A stretch of 64,000 bases of DNA. Source: Neocallimastix lanati (nom. inval.). Lineage: Eukaryota > Neocallimastigomycota > Neocallimastigomycetes > Neocallimastigales > Neocallimastigaceae. The notes under the pieces were generated by a model. That model worked only from the letters and a program-made list of their open reading frames with translations, did not search any database and was not told where the DNA came from. Below are positions 1 to 12,185 of this stretch, one piece after another. The stretch covers positions 2,245,001-2,309,000 of the forward strand of contig JACVTC010000007.1 in NCBI GenBank assembly GCA_016946835.1, in the 5' to 3' direction. Numbering within the stretch: the first letter of the stretch is position 1; each line of letters starts with the position of its first letter. The translations under genes and the position numbers were made by a program.

Positions 1-81
1 AAGATATATAAAAAAATAAAAAAATATATATATGTATGTAGGTATGTATATATTTATATGGTTTGAATTAAAAGCAAATAC

Positions 82-284
82 CATCATATATTGAATTTGG
101 TAAAGGTATACCACATATAGTATATATTAATGGATCAGATACAGACTAGTTATATTAATATTTATTTATGTTTTTATTCAAGAAATATTTATTAATATTT
201 TTAATTCAGTTCTTAATTTATTTATTTATTTTTCTTTTAATTCAATTTTTTTTTTTTTTTTTTTTTTTGTTTTATTTTAATAAT

Positions 285-360
<76 letters not shown>

Positions 361-2692
361 GCTTTTCAAATATATATATATAATATTTGATTTAATAACT
401 TACAGGCTCTATAGGATATATATTTAATAAATCTATCAATAGTTCAGCGAGACGTTGATTACTCATTGCTCTAAGTTGATTTCTTTTTTGACTAAAAGAA
501 TATATTTATTTATATATATTTAAATAATAATAATATTATTATTACTATGATTAATTTTTATTTATAAATATTAGAATATAATGAAGATTTATTTATATAT
601 AAATAAACTGTTTTAAAAAAAAAAAAAAAAAACATTGAAAATAAATCTAGAGTTAATAATAATAATGATAATGATAATAATAATAATGATAATGATAATA
701 ATAATAATGATAATAATAATAATAATAATGATAATAATAATAATTATAATTTTAATAATAATAAAAAAAAATTATTTTATTTTATTTTATTTTTTACGTC
801 ATTTCATTCTCAAATTCTTTTTTTATCTGTTCTAAATTAACCATTTTTTGATCAAGTTCCATATTTTTTTTATCTAGTTTAGTACTTCTTGTGTCATTCG
901 AAATTCTATATTCTTCTAATCTTCGAGTATCTAAGAATATATGAATATAATTTTTTTTTTTTTATTTTATTAATTAATACCATTATTATTACAATTATTA
1001 AATCTATATTTATCATAAAAATTATTATATACATTACTTTCTTCAATATTTAGCATACTAATAATCAATTGATTTTCCATTACTTTTGATTCTTCGTTAT
1101 ATTCTGTTCTTATAAAATCCTTTAATAATAATTTTTTTTTTTATTAATTATTAGTATAAATAAAAGTTATAGTTATGATAAATCTATTATATTTTTAATT
1201 TTATATGGATAAATATTTATTATATTATTATATTATATATATATATATAATTTTAATAAAATGGTATTAAAAAATAATTTGATAAATTACTAATTTATGT
1301 TTTTCTTTATATAATTTTAGTTTTTTTCTTAAGGCTTTCTTTTTATTTTCTAATTCTTCTTTTTTCTTTTTTAACTCTTCTTGGACTTTATTTAAACTAT
1401 TTAATTTTATTAATTTATTTATTATTTATCAATTATATATATTATTTTTTTATATATATTTAAATTGGCTTTATATTTCTTTTATTTTATTAATTATTAT
1501 TTACTTTATCAACATATTTGCTGAATATGATTTCTTAACAAGATTTTGATCTACTTTGTAAACATTAATTATATTACCCGATTCCTTTCTCAATTCCTTT
1601 ATGTTGATTATATAATATATTTTTTTATAAATAAATAATAGTAAAAATTATAAAAAATATATATATATATATATATAATAATAGTATATTATTATTGAAA
1701 TTCATATTTATAAAAAATAATATGATGATTAATAAGTAATAACTATATATATATTAAAATTAAGATAAAAAAAAAAAAAAACAAAAGAAAAGTTTGTTAA
1801 ATTACTGAACATTCTGGACATTGAATATAAAAACCATTAGTATATTCAAAAATCAAAGAATTCTTTGAAAATTCTGTTTTTAATTCAGTTATCTAAACAA
1901 GTATATACATATACATATTTTTATTATATCATATTAATATAAAAGTTATAAATTTATATGAATAAATATATAAATATATATATATAATATGTATTATGAT
2001 GACAAAATATCAAATTTTAAAATTATTTAATTTAAAAATTTAAAAAAAATAAAATAAAAAAAAAAAATAAATATAAAAATAAAAATAAAAATTATTATGT
2101 TCAAATGATATTATTAAATTACTCCTTAAGAATTAATAAAAATAATAATAAAAAGTATTACTAAGTAAATTGGATTAATTATATACAAATATGTTTCTCC
2201 ATAAGAATTAATAAAAAATAATAATAAAAAGTATTATTAAATAAAATGGATTAATTATATGAAATTTTGATTTATAATACCTCAGTTCCAATATACACCA
2301 AAAGTTCCCCTTCGATAATATTTGAAAATAGCAATATTGGATTTTCATTGTCCTTCCCTGATATAATCCAAACTTTAATGATGAAATGTATTAAAATATA
2401 ATTATTATTTTTATAGAGAAAAAGATAAAGATATATATAATATATACAATATTAAAAATTAAAGATATAATAAATAAAAAAAAAAGTGGAAAATTTGAAA
2501 TTAAGATTTTATAATGCATTTTTTATTTTTTTTATTTTTTTTATTTTTTTGAATGAATTTCAGAAAATATTTGATTAACATAAAAGTATATAGATAATAT
2601 ATTTGTTTAAAAAGGATATCAGATGATTGAATATTCATCCAAGAAGGAAACATTAATCTATCTAATGGATTCCAAGAAGGATTCTTTTATAT

Positions 2693-2732
<40 letters not shown>

Positions 2733-3578
2733 TTAATTTATTATTAATATATTTTAATTTATATTTATTATGGAGAAAATTGTAAAATAAATATTTTTAT
2801 TTATATATTAAGAATGTCTATATTTTTTTTTTTATTTAAAAATGATAGGTACCAATGAACTTTTTATTATATTACTTTTGAAAAATTCTTTTTGCTCTTC
2901 TTTATTGTTTATATTATTGATAGTAAAAAAAAAAATAATAATAAATGAAATTGGAAATGTTTATATATTTAAAAAAATAATGATTAATAAAATAAATAAT
3001 ACTATAAAATATTATATAAATTATTAAGAATGCATTTTCTTTTTTTTATTCTTTTTTTTTTTTGTAATTTTTACCATCATTTGAACATAAAGTATAATAG
3101 ATGCTAAATAAATCTTTTACTTCAGGTATTTTTTCTATTTGTCTTCCATAAATTGTTTTCAATTGTTTAATTCGAGGCTAATATTGATAAATAATTGAAA
3201 GAATTGAATTATTTATTTGTTTTCGTATTTTTATTATTATTTTATTGGTTTTTTTTTTTTAAAAAAAAAATGTTATATAAAATGTATATAGATTTAAATT
3301 GAAATTTAAAATTATTATATATATATAATTATTATAGATATAATTATTATAGGTAAATACAAAAATAAATGTTATATTTTGATTTTAAAAAATAAACATT
3401 TATATTTTAATTTTTTTTTTTTTTTAATTATTTATGTTACCTTAATAATTAAAGGTTGTGGTAAATCCTATAATAATGCATAGATATTATATTATTATAA
3501 AAAAAATATTCCATTATTAATGAATTTTAATGACATTTCATACTTTAATATTTCCTTTAATTTCGTATAAAACATTAT
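82..3578 (-). CDS. UVRAG: UVRAG/Vps38-like subunit of the class III PI3-kinase (Vps34) complex, partial
   Basis: Thirteen exons assembled from GT..AG borders with agreeing phases: 3544-3578, 3441-3467, 3075-3177, 2853-2899, 2620-2683, 2281-2387, 1806-1892, 1505-1596, 1291-1396, 981-1119, 798-930, 404-491, 82-145 (1092 nt, 364 codons). The order matches UVRAG: a C2-like region (PRIKQLKTIYGRQ; FKSNIIKSSL joined to NPSW; FIIKVW; LVYIGTE), a VDQNLVKKSY segment, a Lys/Glu-rich coiled coil, then the start of the BARA-type domain (LLNIYPIEP, TICGIPLPNS). The family joins Vps34, Vps15 and Beclin-1 in endosome/autophagy membrane complexes. All introns look GT-AG except the one between 2387 and 2620, which is AT-AC. 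The C-terminus lies beyond base 82. The initiator is unresolved: an ATG at about 3630 opens MTIPLCQIHE, but its donor phase does not fit the 3544-3578 exon. Family assignment is strong. Start codon and full length are uncertain. Confidence 0.88.
283..360. repeat. (AAT)n microsatellite in an intron
   Basis: About 25 uninterrupted trinucleotide units inside the UVRAG-like intron that spans 146-403, next to a poly-T tract. No coding role; the Asn-rich frame through it is an artefact. Confidence 0.95.
2388..2619 (-). other. Candidate AT-AC (U12-type) intron in the UVRAG-like gene
   Basis: On the minus strand the upstream exon ends after the codons for WMNIQSS plus a G. The next bases are ATATCCTTTTT, the exact U12-class AT-AC donor consensus. 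No GT donor in the neighbourhood keeps the frame. The intron ends TTTTAATAC, and the next exon starts AT TTC ATC ATT AAA GTT TGG, giving D-FIIKVW. This restores the 27-residue spacing between the NP.W and F..K.W motifs that I recall for animal UVRAG. An alternative AG acceptor 15 nt downstream keeps phase but deletes D-FIIK. No perfect TCCTTAAC branch site is visible; TTTTAAT near the 3' end is the nearest match. Confidence 0.7.
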
Positions 3579-3785
3579 CTGTATATATATATATATATAT
3601 TTTACTTCATGAATTTGACATAATGGAATAGTCATTTTTATGTTTCATTTAAGAACAAAAAGTATTTATTGTTGATATAATATGTTTATTTATTGTTATA
3701 TATTATAAAAATTATGATATTACTTATGTATAGTTTTTAATTTAATTTGCCCTAAGTTTTCTTTTAATTCTCATTAATAAAAAGT

Positions 3786-3830
<45 letters not shown>

Positions 3831-3851
3831 TAAAATAATGCTTTCATTGAA

Positions 3852-4372
3852 TTAATATAACACAAATAAAATATCTAAAGTAACGCAAATTCGTAAAGTA
3901 TAATTAAATTATAAATATTTATAATAATTTATTATTAAAACTTTAAATTAAAAAATTGAAAAAAAAAAAATAAAAAATAAAAAATAAAATAAAATAAAAT
4001 AAATTTATACTAAAATAATATATTATTATATATATAATTAATTATTTGTTTTTATTAAAATATTATTTACATATAAATATTTATTTTTTATAAATATTTT
4101 GATTATTAATAAAATATATATATATTTTTATTAATAAAATTATCAGTATATTTAGAGCATTAATATCATTAAAATATTGAATGATTATTATTTTTATAAA
4201 ATATAAAAATAAATAATTAACGTAGTTATTGTTGAAAATTAAAACTAATAAAAATTAGTAAGATTATATTTTATTTTATTAAAATATAAAAAGGAAAATT
4301 TAACTATACGTACATATATTTTAACATATTAAATAATACAGCATGTAATGTTATCATAACCAGCAAAGATAT
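3852..4372 (-). CDS. Candidate last two exons of an unrecognised minus-strand gene
   Basis: Exon 4340-4372 follows a good acceptor (ttgtctccag) and ends at a GTATTATT donor. It reads (X)IFAGYDNITC with one base left over. The next acceptor in phase gives exon 3852-3874, (Y)ILFVLY and a TAA stop, so the protein would end IFAGYDNITCYILFVLY. Composition of the first exon is clearly less A+T-biased than its surroundings, which supports coding. Upstream exons were not found with confidence and I do not recognise the family. The gap from 4400 to 4940 holds only poly-A, poly-T and AT microsatellite sequence. Confidence 0.35.
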
Positions 4373-4853
4373 CTGGAGACAAATGGTAATAATAATGATT
4401 TTTTTTTTTTTTTAAAAAAAAAAAAATTATTTTCTTTAATAGAAATTTAATAAAATTTTTAACAAATTAAAATGATTTAAAATTATTATTATTATTTTTT
4501 TTTTATTCGTAATATATATAAATAAAAAAGTAAAAAGCTTTAATTCATATTATAAAAATTGTCTTAAAAAATATATATTATTCATAGTAAAAATTAATAA
4601 TAATAACAATTTTTTTTTATTTATTTTTTATTTTATTTTTATTTTTATCGTAATTCCATAAAATGCATTTATCTATAATATCATTATATTTAGGTGATTA
4701 TAAAATAAATAAATAAATAAATTGAAAGTACAAACATTAAAAATAGATATCTAATTTTTTAAAAAAAAAAAAAAAAAAAAATTGAAGAACTAAATATATA
4801 TATAGAGTATATAATATTTTTTAATATTATTCAATATATATATCATTTATTCT

Positions 4854-4884
<31 letters not shown>

Positions 4885-4939
4885 GAACAAAATAGATAAA
4901 GGAAGTTGGTAAAAATAGATCTATAATTTTAGGGATTAT

Positions 4940-5280
4940 GATTGACTCTATGAAAATATTAGGCTACTGCTTTTTCAGCTTTGGAACTAATTTAAGGATT
5001 TTTGGGCTTTCATAGGCTCCAGAGTTTTTTTTTTTTTTTTTACTTTTTTGATGAATTTATGTTGAAAGAACTGTTGTATATTAAAAAAATTCAGATTTTT
5101 TTTTTTTATTTCGGTCAGATTCCGGTATATATCTACAATTAATACTAATTTTAGAACTAATATGGGACATAGAGAAACCTGATTGTCTAAATAAAACATA
5201 AACATAGGATATACGATGACCAGGATGTGGTATTGATGGAATGCAATCTCCACCTAGTAGTCTGAATGTTCAAAATGAAG
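4940..5280 (-). pseudogene. Decayed coding relic, family unknown
   Basis: A small island of more balanced composition with frames interrupted by stops. On the minus strand one frame reads LGGDCIPSIPHPGHRISYVY followed by further open sequence to the poly-A tract near 5100. Another gives FIESIIIPKIIDLFLPTSF near 4900-4960. The 88-codon reading frame from an ATG at 5253 down to 4987 overlaps it but runs through homopolymer tracts and is not convincing on its own. This may be an old transposon fragment or dead gene. No domain could be recognised. Confidence 0.25.
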
Positions 5281-5424
5281 AAATCAAACTAAGCATAAGT
5301 AAATTGATAAGAGTTAACTAGAGATGAATGAATTAATTAATGACAATTTCACTGTCCTCAGAAAATAAGTTTGAATAAATTAATAATAAAAGATAACCTT
5401 ATTGACTCCAATTTTACATCATAA

Positions 5425-6195
5425 TATTAAACAAAAATAAAATAAAATAGAATAAAATAAAAAGTAGAATATTAAATAAGAAAGTACAGATTGAATAAAA
5501 TAAAATAAAATAAAATAAAATAAAATAAAATAAAATAAAATAAAATAAAATAAAATAAAATAAAATAAAAAGTAGAATATTAAATAAGAAAGTACAGATT
5601 GAATAAAATAAAATAAAATAAAATAAATAAATAGTTGAAATATAAATATAAGTACAGATTGAATAAAATAAAATAAAATAAAATAAAATAAAATAAAATA
5701 AAATAAAATAAAATAAAATAAAATAAAATAAAATAAAATAAAATAAAATAAAATAAAATAAAAAGTAGAATATTAAATAAGAAAGTACAGATTGAATAAA
5801 ATAAAATAAAATAAAATAAATAAATAGTTGAAATATAAATATAAGTACAGATTGAATAAAATAAAATAAAATAAAATAAATAAATAGTTGAAATATAAAT
5901 ATAAGTACAGATTGAATAAAATAAAATAAAATAAAATAAAATAAAATAAAAAGTAGAATATTAAATAAGTAAGTACAGATTGAATAAAATAAAATAAAAT
6001 AAAATAAATAAATAGTTGAAATATAAATATAAGTACAGATTGAATAAAATAAAATAAAATAAAATAAAATAAAATAAAATAAAATAAAATAAAATAAAAT
6101 AAAATAAAATAAAATAAAATAAAATAAAATAAAATAAAATAAAATAAAATAAAATAAAATAAAATAAAATAAAATAAAATAAAATAAAATAAAAT
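5425..6195. repeat. Compound TAAAA satellite with two interspersed spacer modules
   Basis: Long runs of the pentamer TAAAA alternate with two spacer types that share the core GTACAGATTGAA. One begins GTAGAATATTAAATAAG, the other AATAAATAGTTGAAATATAA. At least seven spacers can be read, and runs of pentamers between them vary from 4 to about 30 copies. The strand-wide ILFYF-type reading frame across it is a by-product of the pentamer. Confidence 0.95.
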
Positions 6196-8220
6196 GATAT
6201 AAAGAATTAAAATCAATGATTGTTAAATATTAAGGGGTTCTCCATTATTTTCCCTTTTTTTAATATATATTTATTTTAAGACAATGAAAGACTTATATGT
6301 GTATATATTATAAAATATATATATAAAGTAATTTTAATAGTTATTTTTAATATTAGGTTTATGAGATATGGATTTTTGAGATTTGACTTGTAAAATAGAA
6401 ATTTAATATTTATTTATTTTTTTTTTTTTGAATTGAATTGAAATATATATATTTATTTGTAAATTTTTTATTATTATTTCAGATTGAGAAGTCCTCAAAT
6501 GTCTTTTTCATTATTATACCATTTTTTTTAAATAATCTATTAATCAGTTTTTGCATATTTAATTATTTTTTTTTAGTTTTAGAGATTACATGTCTTCAAA
6601 AGATTTATCTACATTAATAACAGAAGTTGCCATTCAGGAACGAAAATAGGAAAACACTTAATAAACCATAATCAGGCATCATTTCGTATGATTCAAAAAA
6701 ATTTTTTATAATCACTTAAATATAATAATGTAAAGAATCTCAAATCTAAACATAGATTCTGACTTTGAATCATTTATTTATTATCCTTACAATGTTATAC
6801 AATATTACAATCCTTTCTTCATTAACTATGTATCTAACTACATATACTAATTATTGGAATTAACGATTCTTCTTAACTAAATTGATGCTATATAATGTTA
6901 TAATCCTTTCTTCACTTGCTTTGCATTTAATTACAAATAGTAATTATGGAAATTAATGGTTCTTCTATACTAAATGAGATTATAACGATAATTTATCAAT
7001 AGGGTATAGTTAACTTTTCTTATATTAATCTAAGCTCAGATCTTATTCTCTTTTAATAGGTAAATAGTCCAAAACTTTATGAATTTCTGTTCTTAATGAT
7101 AGGAATTCCCCATTATCGAAGGATCAAAAAAGCAACTTCATCACTACAAGTCATTTATCCCTGTATTAACTTTTTTTTTTTTTTAGATATCTCTAGCTTG
7201 AAATTTTCTGAATTTAAAGATTCAAGAGGACATACTTTTATGCTTTAAATTCACACCTTAAAGTAAAAATCAAAGTAATTTTTGTTAATTCGTTCGATTA
7301 AAAATTTCTATTCATGCATTTCCCTTAAGAAACCTGTATAATATTTTAATAGATGTGCTGCCTCAATCAAACTCCTAGCTTGTTAATTTTTTTTCTCAAA
7401 CCAGATCAGTTTTTAAAGAATCTTAAATCTGAAAAAACAAAACTAGAAGTTCGATTCTCAAATTATTGTATAGAAAACAAATAATAAAAGAAATAAAATA
7501 ATAAAAATAGTGGAATTTCCAGGTTGCTGAGGTTCATACTTTTACCACATCTTTTCGTTTATAGACTTTATATTATTATTAGTTTATTTGTTTAATATTT
7601 TTATTTACTGTATTATATTTATTATCATTTTTTAATGAAATTTTGTTTAAAATACTCTGTAATAATATTGTTTATTTTTTTATTGATATTACTGTTAATA
7701 TTATTTCGAAATCAATTCAACAGGAAATCCTATCAACTTATTTAATTTTCAATTATAAAATATTATTAAACATTAATTTGGCAATAAATTAAAAGATTTA
7801 TTAAAAAAAAATTAAAAATAAATTTATGGTAAAACAATTCTAAAAACAAAAAGTAAAAATTTTATCAAAAATAACCATATATATTTAATTATATTTAATA
7901 TATTCTGAATATATAAATTTAAATATTTAAATAAAATTTCTTTTGATATTATCATTATTATTATTATTGTTAAGAGTCAGGAATTTATGATTTATAATTA
8001 CGTCAACTTCATTAATATATTTTATAATAAAGAATTACTAACACTTAATTATTTTAAATTAAATGTCTTTATACTATTATATTGTGACTTCAGCATTAAT
8101 TACATTACAATACATTTGAAGCTAAATTTTCATATATTTCATATATTCTACCATTTCCTCTTAAACCTAGATATTCTATAATGAATAAATTGATTAACTA
8201 GTGAATATATGTATATAAAA
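6196..8220. other. Non-repetitive AT-rich tract with one diverged tandem duplication; no gene recognised
   Basis: Less simple than its surroundings but without any recognisable protein. 6787-6890 and 6890-6983 are diverged direct copies sharing AATGTTATA, AATCCTTTCTTCA and GGTTCTTC-like blocks. An ATG at 6590 opens MSSKDLSTLITEVAIQERK and then stops. This could be remains of the copia element that lies to its right. 7991-8022 is one copy of a sequence also found at 51350-51380. Confidence 0.4.
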
Positions 8221-10850
8221 TTATCTTATGCAAAATAATTTAAAATATCTCTGACATATAGTCTCATATAAAGAAATATCAAAAATGTCACAGGCGTCAT
8301 TGGAAATTATGGTATCATTTGAAACCTCACTAAAAGTATAATTATTAAAAGTATTATCATTTTGTGTATTAGATGAATCAAATAAATTATTGGTAATTTT
8401 ATTTGAGGATGTTGAAATTTTTAAAATTTTTATTTTTATTGTCATAAAAAATTTCATCCTTTTTTTTAAAAATTTTTATTATCCATAATTTTTTTAGAAA
8501 TATATATAATTTTATGCTTATCATTAATGTTGTTATTATGATTATGTGTTTCATTATTATTTAAAAGTTCATATGAAGATTGTAAAATTTTATCACATAT
8601 AATTAAGAAAATATTATTTGAATTATTATTTGTTTGCTGAACTAGGTTTTGATGATTTTATTTTACCCATTGTCTTTATAGGAATTTTTGGCTCAATTTT
8701 TGAAAAAAATTTTATTATTAAAACTTTTTCCACTTTCATCAAAATTGAAATTTTTGTCAATTTTTAATGATTTTTTCTTTGCCTATATTTTTAATAGGAA
8801 GAATATTTATTACATCAGGACTCATTGGGTTCTTTTTATCTTTTAAATTTATTTCATTTTCATTTTTCAATCAAGGATCTTTAATTTTATTATCAGTAAT
8901 ATTTATATTATTAATTGGAATATGGTGTATGAAATTTTTTTGAGAATTATTATTATTTTTATTAATATTTCCTTTTTAAAAAAATAATATTGTAATATCT
9001 TTTAAATTATTAGTTTTATTATTGTTAATTTCATTATTAATTTTGAGTAAAAAATTAATTCCATTCGAATTGTTAATTTCATTTGAATTAATTTCATTTA
9101 AAAATTATCTTTTACAACATCATTATTTTCTTTTTTTATGTTAATGTCTTCTTCATTTATAATGTTATTTTCAATATTATTATTTTCATTTAAATTTTCA
9201 TTTACATTACTATTTTCATTTAAATTGTTATTGTTAATATTATTATTATTATTATTATTATTATTTTTATTGTTATTTTCAATTAAATTATTGTCTTTAT
9301 TTATAATATTGTTATTGTTCATATTTAAATTGTTTACTTCATTAAAGTTATTATCTTCATTTAAATTACTATTTTTCCTTTAAATATTATTGCCATTTAA
9401 GTCTATATTTCTAACGTTTTCCCCATCAAAGCCCATTTTTCATAAAAGAGAAACAAGTGTCTTGAAAATTATTGCTTGAATATTCGATGTTTCCTTATTC
9501 TTCATCTATACATTCAATGTCTAATATAATTTATTTTTTCAATTTTCTGTTCCATAATAATATATGAATACTTCTTTTTATCAAATCCAAGAAAAATACC
9601 TTTCCTAGAATTTTGTTTAAATTTTGATTTATGGGGATTTTGGTCTCTGTAGTAACATACACTTAAAAAAGTCCTTTGATGCTTTATATTTCCTTTTTTA
9701 ATATAAAATACTTCATCAGGAATTAAATTATTGTTTCTTGAATGTGGAATCATATTATTTATATGAAAAGTGTGTTTTATAACAAAATTCCAAATGTCTT
9801 CAGATAATTAGCCCAATACATGAGTATTTTACTAAATTTCTAAGTGTGTGATTAATTTTTTCAGCTTTTACGTTTATTTCTAGACATTAAGGAAGAGAAT
9901 ACATACTTTCAATGCCATTTTCTTTACAATGTTTTTTATCTTTTTGTTTTTATATTCCTTTCCTCCATCAGATTTAAATATTTTTATTGTATAGTCCTTG
10001 AATTGATTATTTAAATAAGTAAAGAATTCTATTATTATATCTGGAGCTTCAGCCTTTGATTGAGTGTAAATATCCAGACTTTTCTTGAGAATTCATCCAT
10101 CATTGTAAAGAAGTATTTCTTGGTATTAATAGATGGTTATAACCCAGAAATGTCTGAATGGATTATTTCTAGGAATTCTTTTGGAGTTTCTCCTTTATGA
10201 GATCCTTTCTTCATTTTAGAAATTTTTCAATCTATTTATGGAGGAGTTTTTACATCATGTAGATCTAGTTATTTAGGTAAATTACTTTGGTAAAAATGGC
10301 CTAATCTTTTTTATCATATTTCAATACTTTTATCATCTAATTTTCCTACGTGCATTATACTATTTCTTATTGGTTAAGTACTATTGTAATTTTGTGTTTT
10401 GATAGGAAATTGATTATATTTAGATGATAAAAAAGACCTAGATTATTTTTATTCTTATCCCATAATTTTAATCTTTTTCTTCATCAAAATCATCAGAAGA
10501 GTAAATTAATGATATAAATCCTGATTTTGCAAGTTATATACCATTAATAAGATTTTTGTGAACATTTTTTGAAAATAAAACTTTTTCAAACTTAATATAT
10601 TGTTAATTTATGAAACATTCATATGTTCCATATCCTTCAAATTGGCAAATCGAACCGTTTACACAACACAACTTTATCAATTTATATTTGAAATTAACAA
10701 GTAAAGATTTATCATTTGTTACATGTTCGCCCTCACCTGGATCATAAAACCATGTAACATCATCAGTTATTTCGTTATTATGATTAATATAATCAATAAA
10801 TTTATTGCTTATGTCATCAAAATCATGAGTATATTTATAATTGTTAAAAA
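8221..10850 (-). pseudogene. Ty1/copia retrotransposon polyprotein, degenerate (protease, integrase, Asn-rich linker)
   Basis: Read on the minus strand, 10850-10605 gives a copia-type aspartic protease (DDVTWFYDPGEGEHVTND, then CCVNGSICQFEGYGTYECF), with the active-site DSG replaced by DPG. 10300-9520 gives integrase core fragments in several frames: FFTMMDEF, then IIIEFFTYLNNQFKDYTIKIF with SDGGKEYKN, then a 79-codon open piece (9753-9514) with VCYYRDQNP and SRKGIFLGFDKKKYSYIIME, the usual copia integrase C-terminal signature. 9480-8220 is Asn/Lys-rich linker with several frames. No reverse transcriptase, RNase H or LTRs were found. Many stops and frameshifts show it is dead. The right end abuts a MULE relic at about 10850. 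Confidence 0.85.
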
Positions 10851-10854
10851 TAAC

Positions 10855-11660
10855 CTTCAATAAATTATATATTCTCAGATGGAACTTTTTATATTGCACC
10901 TAAATTTAATTATCAAATAGAACTTATGTTAAAGATTTAAATGGTTTATATACTGCTTTTGATATTAAAAAATTAAGAACAAGCTACTTATAAGATGTTA
11001 TTTGAAGAACTAGAAAAAAAAAAGAATTATGTTATAATAAGTAACAAATAATAATATATATATTTATTATAAAGTGATTTCGAACTTCCTTTTTGTAAAT
11101 CCTGAATATATAAATGATATTTATAGCAAAGTTAGGTGTGAAACAAATAATAATGACCAATTTTTGATATTTTTATGATATTTTTTTTTTAAAAAAAAAA
11201 AAAAAAAATTGTTTAAAAAATTATAAAATTTTGAATTATTATAATAATATCGAGCATATAAAAAATAATGCATCAAAATCTTTCAATAATTATTTATATA
11301 ATTTATTTTTAAAAAAAACCCTTCTTTTTATATATTAATATATGCATTAAAGCAAGAAGAATCTATATACCACAATGACTACAAAAAAAAAAGTGCAGAA
11401 TTTAAAAAAAAAAATAAAAAATAAAATAAAACTGATAAAATCAATGTTCTAATTGAAAAATACAAAACAATGGAATCCAAATTAATTGATGATAGAAGAC
11501 CTAGATATGATATTGTTGAATTATGATTTAAATATTTAATTAATTTAAAAAATATAAATATTGATTTGGAGTAAATGATAAAAGTAATGATCAAATGAAA
11601 AAGATTATTCTAATTCTGTCGCAATTATTATTAATAATTAAAATTATTCTTAATTTAAAA
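10855..11660 (+). pseudogene. MULE transposase relic, plus-strand copy
   Basis: Plus-strand frames give FSDGTFYIAPKFNYQI at the left end, then MLFEELEKKK, VRCETNNNDQFL, and a C-terminal block with ALKQEESIYHNDYKKKSAEF, KINVLIEKYKTMESKLIDDR and RPRYDIVEL. The pieces follow the same order as the minus-strand copy at 12.2-14.3 kb, to which it forms an inverted repeat. Stops and frame changes separate the blocks and the 5' part of the gene is missing; the copia relic lies against the break. MULE transposases cut and paste DNA elements with long terminal inverted repeats. Confidence 0.75.
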
Positions 11661-11705
11661 AAAAACATATTAAAAATATTTTTATCATTAAATATTAATA
11701 ATTAT

Positions 11706-11823
<118 letters not shown>

Positions 11824-12185
11824 TTTTATTAATAACTTTTATTTCTATATCATTAACTTTATGAACATTATAAAATTAGAAAACGTGAAGGTTAGAATTT
11901 TTTTTCTGGGAAAAATTTTTATTTAAATATTTAAAAATATTTTATTTTTAAAGAATATTTTATTTTTATATTTAATTTAAAGATTTTATAAAACATATAA
12001 TTTTAATTTTCATATTAATAAAATTGATTATTTTTTAAAGAATTTTTTTATATTTTTAATAATATATATTTAATAAAAAAAATATTAATTTTTTTTATTT
12101 TAAAAACTTTTTATAGATTTAAAGAATAATGTTTTTTAAATAATACTTTATTATAAATAATATTTTATTTAATATTTATTTTAAA

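Noticed and set aside
3599-3660. First exon MTIPLCQIHE of the UVRAG-like gene
   Set aside because: Its GTAAAA donor leaves phase 0 while the next exon needs one carried-over base, so the true initiator is unresolved.
5773-6216. 147-codon Ile/Leu/Phe/Tyr frame on the minus strand
   Set aside because: It is only the translation of TAAAA units and their spacers; no start context, domain or codon bias.
7400-7500. tRNA-like box B (AGTTCGATTCTC at about 7448)
   Set aside because: No box A, no stem complementarity and strongly AT-rich flanks.
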